Positions 60,461 to 64,000 of a DNA stretch of 64,000 nucleotides are shown here, piece after piece. Both the position numbers and the translations under genes were made by a program. The notes under the pieces are model-generated. The model ran no database searches and was not told where the DNA came from. It saw nothing but the letters and a program-made list of their open reading frames with translations. Source of the stretch: Anaerolentibacter hominis (lineage in GTDB: Bacteria > Bacillota > Clostridia > Lachnospirales > Lachnospiraceae). The stretch's first letter is position 1. Every line of letters starts with the position of its first letter. Location of the stretch: contig NZ_JAWDIX010000001.1 of the NCBI RefSeq assembly GCF_032380675.1, positions 620,001 to 684,000 on the forward strand. Reading direction: 5' to 3'.

Positions 60461-60516
60461 GAACAGAAGATTCATACTAAAAACATTAAGTTTTTCATTG
60501 AGAATGGAGGGTATCT

Positions 60517-62130
60517 ATGGCAGTCAAATATGTGTTTGTAACAGGCGGCGTCGTATCGGGTCTTGGCAAGGGAATAACCGCAGCATCCCTGGGCCGGCTT
60601 CTCAAGATGAGAGGATATCGGGTCACCATGCAGAAATTTGATCCTTATATTAATATTGACCCAGGAACCATGAATCCGATCCAGCACGGCGAGGTATTTG
60701 TCACGGACGACGGTGCGGAGACTGACCTGGATCTGGGGCACTATGAGCGGTTTATCGATGAATCTCTCTCAAAACAGTCCAATGTTACAACAGGAAAAGT
60801 ATACTGGTCTGTTTTATCCAAAGAACGGCACGGAGATTTCGGCGGCGGTACGGTACAGGTGATCCCTCATATTACAAATGAAATAAAAAGCCGTTTTTAT
60901 AAAAACGATTCGGATGAAACGCACATTGCCATTATTGAAGTCGGCGGTACGGTGGGAGATATTGAGAGCCAGCCGTTTCTGGAGGCGATCCGTCAGTTTC
61001 AGCACGATGTGGGAAAAGAAAATGCAGTTATCGTCCATGTTACCCTGATTCCCTATCTCAGGGCATCCGGCGAAATGAAAACCAAACCGACACAGGCCAG
61101 TGTGAAAGAACTGCAGGGAATGGGCATTATGTCAGATGTAATTGTCTGCCGGACCGAGCACCCTCTGGATAACGGCATAAAAGATAAAATTGCCCTCTTC
61201 TGCAACGTCTCCAGCTGCCGTGTACTGCAGAATCTGGATGTTGCCACCCTCTATGCCGCTCCCCTTGCGATGGAAAAAGAACATCTTGCCAATGTGGTTT
61301 GTGAATGCCTGCATCTGCCTTGTCCGGAACCGGATTTGTCAGAATGGGAGAAGATGATCTATGACATGGAGCATCCGGCCGGAGATGTGACCGTGGCCCT
61401 GGTCGGAAAGTATGTACAGCTGCACGATGCCTATATCAGTGTTGTAGAATCCCTGAAGCATGCGGCGGCCTATCACCATGTCTCTGTCCATATTAAATGG
61501 ATACTCTCCGATCAGCTGAACGAAGATAATGCAGAGGAACAGCTCTGTGGCGTATCCGGAATTCTGGTGCCCGGCGGGTTTGGACAGCGAGGAACAGAAG
61601 GCAAAATTGCCGCCATACGTTATGCCAGAGAGCACAAGATTCCCTATCTGGGCCTTTGCCTGGGGATGCAGCTGGCGATTGTGGAATTTGCCCGCAATGT
61701 AGTTGGTTATACGGACGCGCACAGCATTGAGCTAGATCCGAATACCTCCCACCCGGTTATCTCTCTCATGCCGGATCAGAACGGGATTACCGATATCGGC
61801 GGAACGCTGCGTCTCGGTTCCTATCCTTGTATTCTTGAGGATGGAAGCAAGGTCTTTCAGGCTTACGGAGAGAAGATCATTCACGAGAGACACCGGCACC
61901 GTTATGAAGTTAACAATGTATACCGGGAAGACCTGGAAAAGAACGGAATGAAATTATCCGGCATGTCGCCGGATGGCAGGATTGTGGAGATTATAGAGCT
62001 GGCAGACCACCCGTGGTTTGTGGCTACCCAGGCGCATCCGGAATTTAAGTCCAGGCCGAACCGTCCTCATCCGTTGTTCAGGGGATTTATCGGAGCGGCG
62101 GTGAGAAGGGCAAGGAAAAGTGAAAAATGA
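60517..62130 (+). CDS. pyrG: CTP synthase
   Basis: Makes CTP from UTP using glutamine; essential cytoplasmic enzyme. 537 residues. N-terminal synthetase domain with VFVTGGVVSGLGKGITAASL and QKFDPYINIDPGTMNPIQHG, IIEVGGTVGDIES; C-terminal class I glutaminase domain with LVPGGFGQRGTEGK, the Cys nucleophile in YLGLCLGMQLAIVEF and the His-Glu of AQAHPEFKSRP. ATG at 60517 follows AATGGAGGG. Followed by a purine-rich tract and the 114-bp repeats. Confidence 0.98.
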   Translation: MAVKYVFVTGGVVSGLGKGITAASLGRLLKMRGYRVTMQKFDPYINIDPGTMNPIQHGEVFVTDDGAETDLDLGHYERFIDESLSKQSNVTTGKVYWSVLSKERHGDFGGGTVQVIPHITNEIKSRFYKNDSDETHIAIIEVGGTVGDIESQPFLEAIRQFQHDVGKENAVIVHVTLIPYLRASGEMKTKPTQASVKELQGMGIMSDVIVCRTEHPLDNGIKDKIALFCNVSSCRVLQNLDVATLYAAPLAMEKEHLANVVCECLHLPCPEPDLSEWEKMIYDMEHPAGDVTVALVGKYVQLHDAYISVVESLKHAAAYHHVSVHIKWILSDQLNEDNAEEQLCGVSGILVPGGFGQRGTEGKIAAIRYAREHKIPYLGLCLGMQLAIVEFARNVVGYTDAHSIELDPNTSHPVISLMPDQNGITDIGGTLRLGSYPCILEDGSKVFQAYGEKIIHERHRHRYEVNNVYREDLEKNGMKLSGMSPDGRIVEIIELADHPWFVATQAHPEFKSRPNRPHPLFRGFIGAAVRRARKSEK

Positions 62131-62340
62131 AGAGGGAAGAAGGAAGAGGGGAGAAGGAAGAATGAATAGTGAAGAATGAAGAAGGGAAAGGGGAAGGGAA
62201 AGTTGCGGCATGGCCGCAAGTGAAAAATAGATGGAAGTATCTATTATAGAAGATATTGCGTTTGTGACTGCTGCTGATGTTTTCCAAGAAGTCTTTCGGG
62301 AATGGCTGCTTCTGATTTTTACTAGGCAATCGGGATATTA
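62131..62340. other. Purine-rich intergenic tract
   Basis: 210 bp after pyrG. The first ~90 bases are almost all A and G on the plus strand (repeated GAAGAA/GGAAG units). A short hairpin TTGCGGC-ATG-GCCGCAA lies at 62203-62219. A weak open frame of ~50 codons (from 62231) runs into the repeat array; it has no ribosome site and I do not call it a gene. Confidence 0.6.
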
Positions 62341-62862
62341 TATGGTACAATATCGACAGATATTGTACCTGTGCCGGAGCGCATAAAGGCCGAAGGCCTT
62401 TTTCCAAAGCGCGGAGTGCGCATCCCCCGGAGGGTACCATAACAAATATGAAGTTATGGTACAATATCGACAGATATCGTACCTGTGCCGGAGCGCGTAA
62501 AGGCCGAAGGCCTTTTTCCAAAGCGCGGAGTGCACATCCCCCGGAGGGTACCATAACAAATATGAAGTTATGGTACAATATCGACAGATATTGTACCTGT
62601 GCCGGAGCGCATAAAGGCCGAAGGCCTTTTTCCAAGGCGCGGAGTGCGCATCCCCCGGAGGGTACCATAACAAATATGAAGTTATGGTACAATATCGACA
62701 GATATTGTACCCGTGCCGGAGCGCATAAAGGCCGAAGGCCTTTTTCCAAAGCGCGGAGTGCGCATCCCCCGGAGGGTACCATAACAAATATGAAGTTATG
62801 GTACAATATCGACAGATATTGTACCTGTGCCGGAGCGCATAAAGGCCGAAGGCCTTTTTCCA
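62341..62862. repeat. Tandem array of a 114-bp repeat (4 full copies plus 65 bp)
   Basis: Copies begin at 62342, 62456, 62570 and 62684, with a partial copy at 62798-62862; only a few bases differ between copies. Each unit holds three inverted repeats: GGTACAATATC-GACA-GATATTGTACC, AAAGGCC-GAA-GGCCTTT followed by TT (terminator-like), and GTACCATAAC...GTTATGGTAC across the junction. The period is a multiple of three, so long open frames appear on both strands (38-residue units); they lack ribosome sites and are judged spurious. It separates pyrG from ftsH. Confidence 0.93.
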
Positions 62863-62979
62863 TTGATCCGGACGAGTTGTCATTTTTGTGTGGTAATTTG
62901 ATCGGACAGGGGATACAATATTGAATGTATGAAATGGAAGCGCAGAAGGCTGCGCAGTGAGGATAACAGGAGAAGCAGC

Positions 62980-64000
62980 ATGGACAATGAAAATAAGCCG
63001 AATGGCGGCAATAATAATAAGAGCAGTAATAAGAGGGGGATCATTATCTGCCTGGTATGTGCTGTTCTTATTTTTTGTTTTTATACTTATATGTCGAATA
63101 TGGTGAGGAAGAGCACCAACAAGGAGATCACCTACGGCGAGTTCCTGGAGAAGCTGGAGAATGATGAGATCAAGTCTGTGGTGATAGACGGCGACCGGAT
63201 TAATATTGAACCGAAGGGTCAGGAGAAGGAGACGTTTCCGATTACGTATTACACCGGATATCTGCCTATTGATGAGGATCTGGTTCCCATGCTGAAGGAA
63301 TCAGGAGTTGATTATTCCAGGAAGACGCAGGATACCGGCAACAGCTTTGTGGATTTTATTGTTGCCTATATTTTGCCTTTGGCATTGATCTGGGGAGCTA
63401 TGTGGCTGCTGTTCCGCTCTGTTTCCAAGGGAAGCGGTATGATGGGTGGAGTCGGCAAGAGCAATGCGAAGGTGTATGTGGAGAAGGAAACCGGCGTGAC
63501 CTTCCGGGATGTGGCAGGTCAGGAGGAGGCCAAGGAGTCTCTGACGGAGCTGGTTGATTTTCTGCACAATCCGGAGCGGTATAACCGGATTGGTGCGAAA
63601 CTTCCCAAAGGAGCTCTTTTAGTGGGCCCTCCCGGAACCGGAAAAACGCTGCTTGCCAAAGCAGTGGCGGGCGAGGCCAAAGTGCCGTTTTTCTCGCTGT
63701 CCGGTTCTGATTTTGTCGAGATGTTTGTGGGCGTGGGCGCTTCCCGTGTCCGTGATTTATTTAAGCAGGCCCAGCAGGCGGCGCCGTGTATCATCTTTAT
63801 TGACGAGGTGGATGCCATCGGCAAGAGCAGGGATGCCAGATACGGCGGGGGCAATGACGAGAGGGAGCAGACTTTAAATCAGCTGCTTTCTGAGATGGAC
63901 GGTTTTGATACCTCCAAAGGTATCGTGATTCTGGCCGCCACCAACCGGCCGGAGGTTCTGGATAAGGCTTTGCTTCGTCCGGGGCGGTTTGACCGGAGAA
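62980..64000 (+). CDS. ftsH: ATP-dependent zinc metalloprotease FtsH (partial, 3' end outside window)
   Basis: Membrane-anchored AAA+ protease that removes misfolded membrane and regulatory proteins. 340 codons are present. Asn-rich N-terminus (NGGNNNNKSSNK), TM1 (~residues 22-44), an extracellular domain with EITYGEFLEKLENDEIKSV, TM2 (~122-142), then the AAA domain: VTFRDVAGQEEAKESLTELV, Walker A GPPGTGKTLLAKAV, pore region FVEMFVGVGASRVRD, Walker B CIIFIDEVDAIG and the second region of homology ATNRPEVLDKALLRPGRFDR. The HExxH protease domain lies beyond the edge. ATG at 62980 has AGGAG 7 nt upstream. Confidence 0.96.
   Translation, partial: MDNENKPNGGNNNKSSNKRGIIICLVCAVLIFCFYTYMSNMVRKSTNKEITYGEFLEKLENDEIKSVVIDGDRINIEPKGQEKETFPITYYTGYLPIDEDLVPMLKESGVDYSRKTQDTGNSFVDFIVAYILPLALIWGAMWLLFRSVSKGSGMMGGVGKSNAKVYVEKETGVTFRDVAGQEEAKESLTELVDFLHNPERYNRIGAKLPKGALLVGPPGTGKTLLAKAVAGEAKVPFFSLSGSDFVEMFVGVGASRVRDLFKQAQQAAPCIIFIDEVDAIGKSRDARYGGGNDEREQTLNQLLSEMDGFDTSKGIVILAATNRPEVLDKALLRPGRFDRR

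Noticed and set aside
62341..62862. CRISPR array
   Set aside because: The repeats are directly joined 114-bp units with no unique spacers, and no cas genes are near.
62087..62863. Long minus-strand frame of 258 codons made of 38-residue repeats
   Set aside because: It arises because the 114-bp repeat is a multiple of three. It overlaps the pyrG end, has no ribosome site and no recognisable domain. The matching plus-strand frame (62448-62924) is rejected for the same reason.

Overview
The window looks like chromosome from a spore-forming, anaerobic gut Firmicute, most likely Lachnospiraceae (Clostridium cluster XIVa). Evidence: a clear SpoIIID, strong AGGAGG ribosome sites, sigma-A promoters, many BIG2 Ig-like surface proteins, ECF sigma/anti-sigma pairs, GHKL/LytTR signalling and amino-acid-based metabolism. 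No tRNA, rRNA, phage, insertion sequence or CRISPR array was seen. Both edges cut a gene: potA on the left, ftsH on the right.

Layout. 1-1.2 kb: start of a polyamine transporter operon (XRE-cupin regulator, then potA) behind a promoter with a perfect operator palindrome. 1.3-5.4 kb: envelope genes (anchored protein, LCP ligase, M15 D,D-peptidase, small membrane protein). 5.6-11.2 kb: GHKL kinase, LytTR regulator, two large-loop FtsX permeases and their ATPase. 11.3-14.3 kb: a phosphoribosyltransferase-fold protein, an OFA-type MFS carrier and sfsA. 14.4-20.3 kb: sodium symporter, N-acyl-D-amino-acid deacylase, DapF-like racemase, LysR regulator and a paired chromate-type transporter. 20.6-25.8 kb: trigger-factor-like lipoprotein, BIG2 protein, asnS. 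25.9-29.1 kb: amino-acid ABC importer plus a dimethylargininase-type hydrolase behind a promoter with an ArgR-like box. 29.1-30.5 kb: fluoride riboswitch controlling a cation/proton antiporter. 30.5-32.3 kb: ECF sigma and its membrane partner. 32.4-37.9 kb: YfcC carrier followed by three different zinc hydrolases (M20, M28, AstE/ASPA). 38-42.2 kb: PNPOx-like protein, an exported protein with an apparent frameshift, a diguanylate cyclase, spoIIID and an exported CHAP-like protein. 42.5-53.6 kb: tandem esterases, manA, ROK fructokinase, the four dTDP-rhamnose genes and a 1336-residue cell-surface nucleotidase with Ig-like repeats. 53.8-58.7 kb: RpiB-family isomerase, BIG2 protein, OmpR/HK pair, 6S RNA, LspA-like peptidase. 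58.8-64 kb: a second ECF sigma/anti-sigma pair, pyrG with a leader hairpin, a 4.6-copy 114-bp tandem repeat, and ftsH.

Taken together, three separate cassettes pair a transporter with dedicated hydrolases or racemases for modified amino acids or small peptides (14.4-18.2, 25.9-29.1, 32.4-37.9 kb). This suggests an organism that lives partly on acylated, D- or methylated amino acids. The most informative non-coding elements are the fluoride riboswitch, the 6S RNA, the ArgR-like box and the 114-bp repeat array. All functions are read from sequence by eye; no database search was run.
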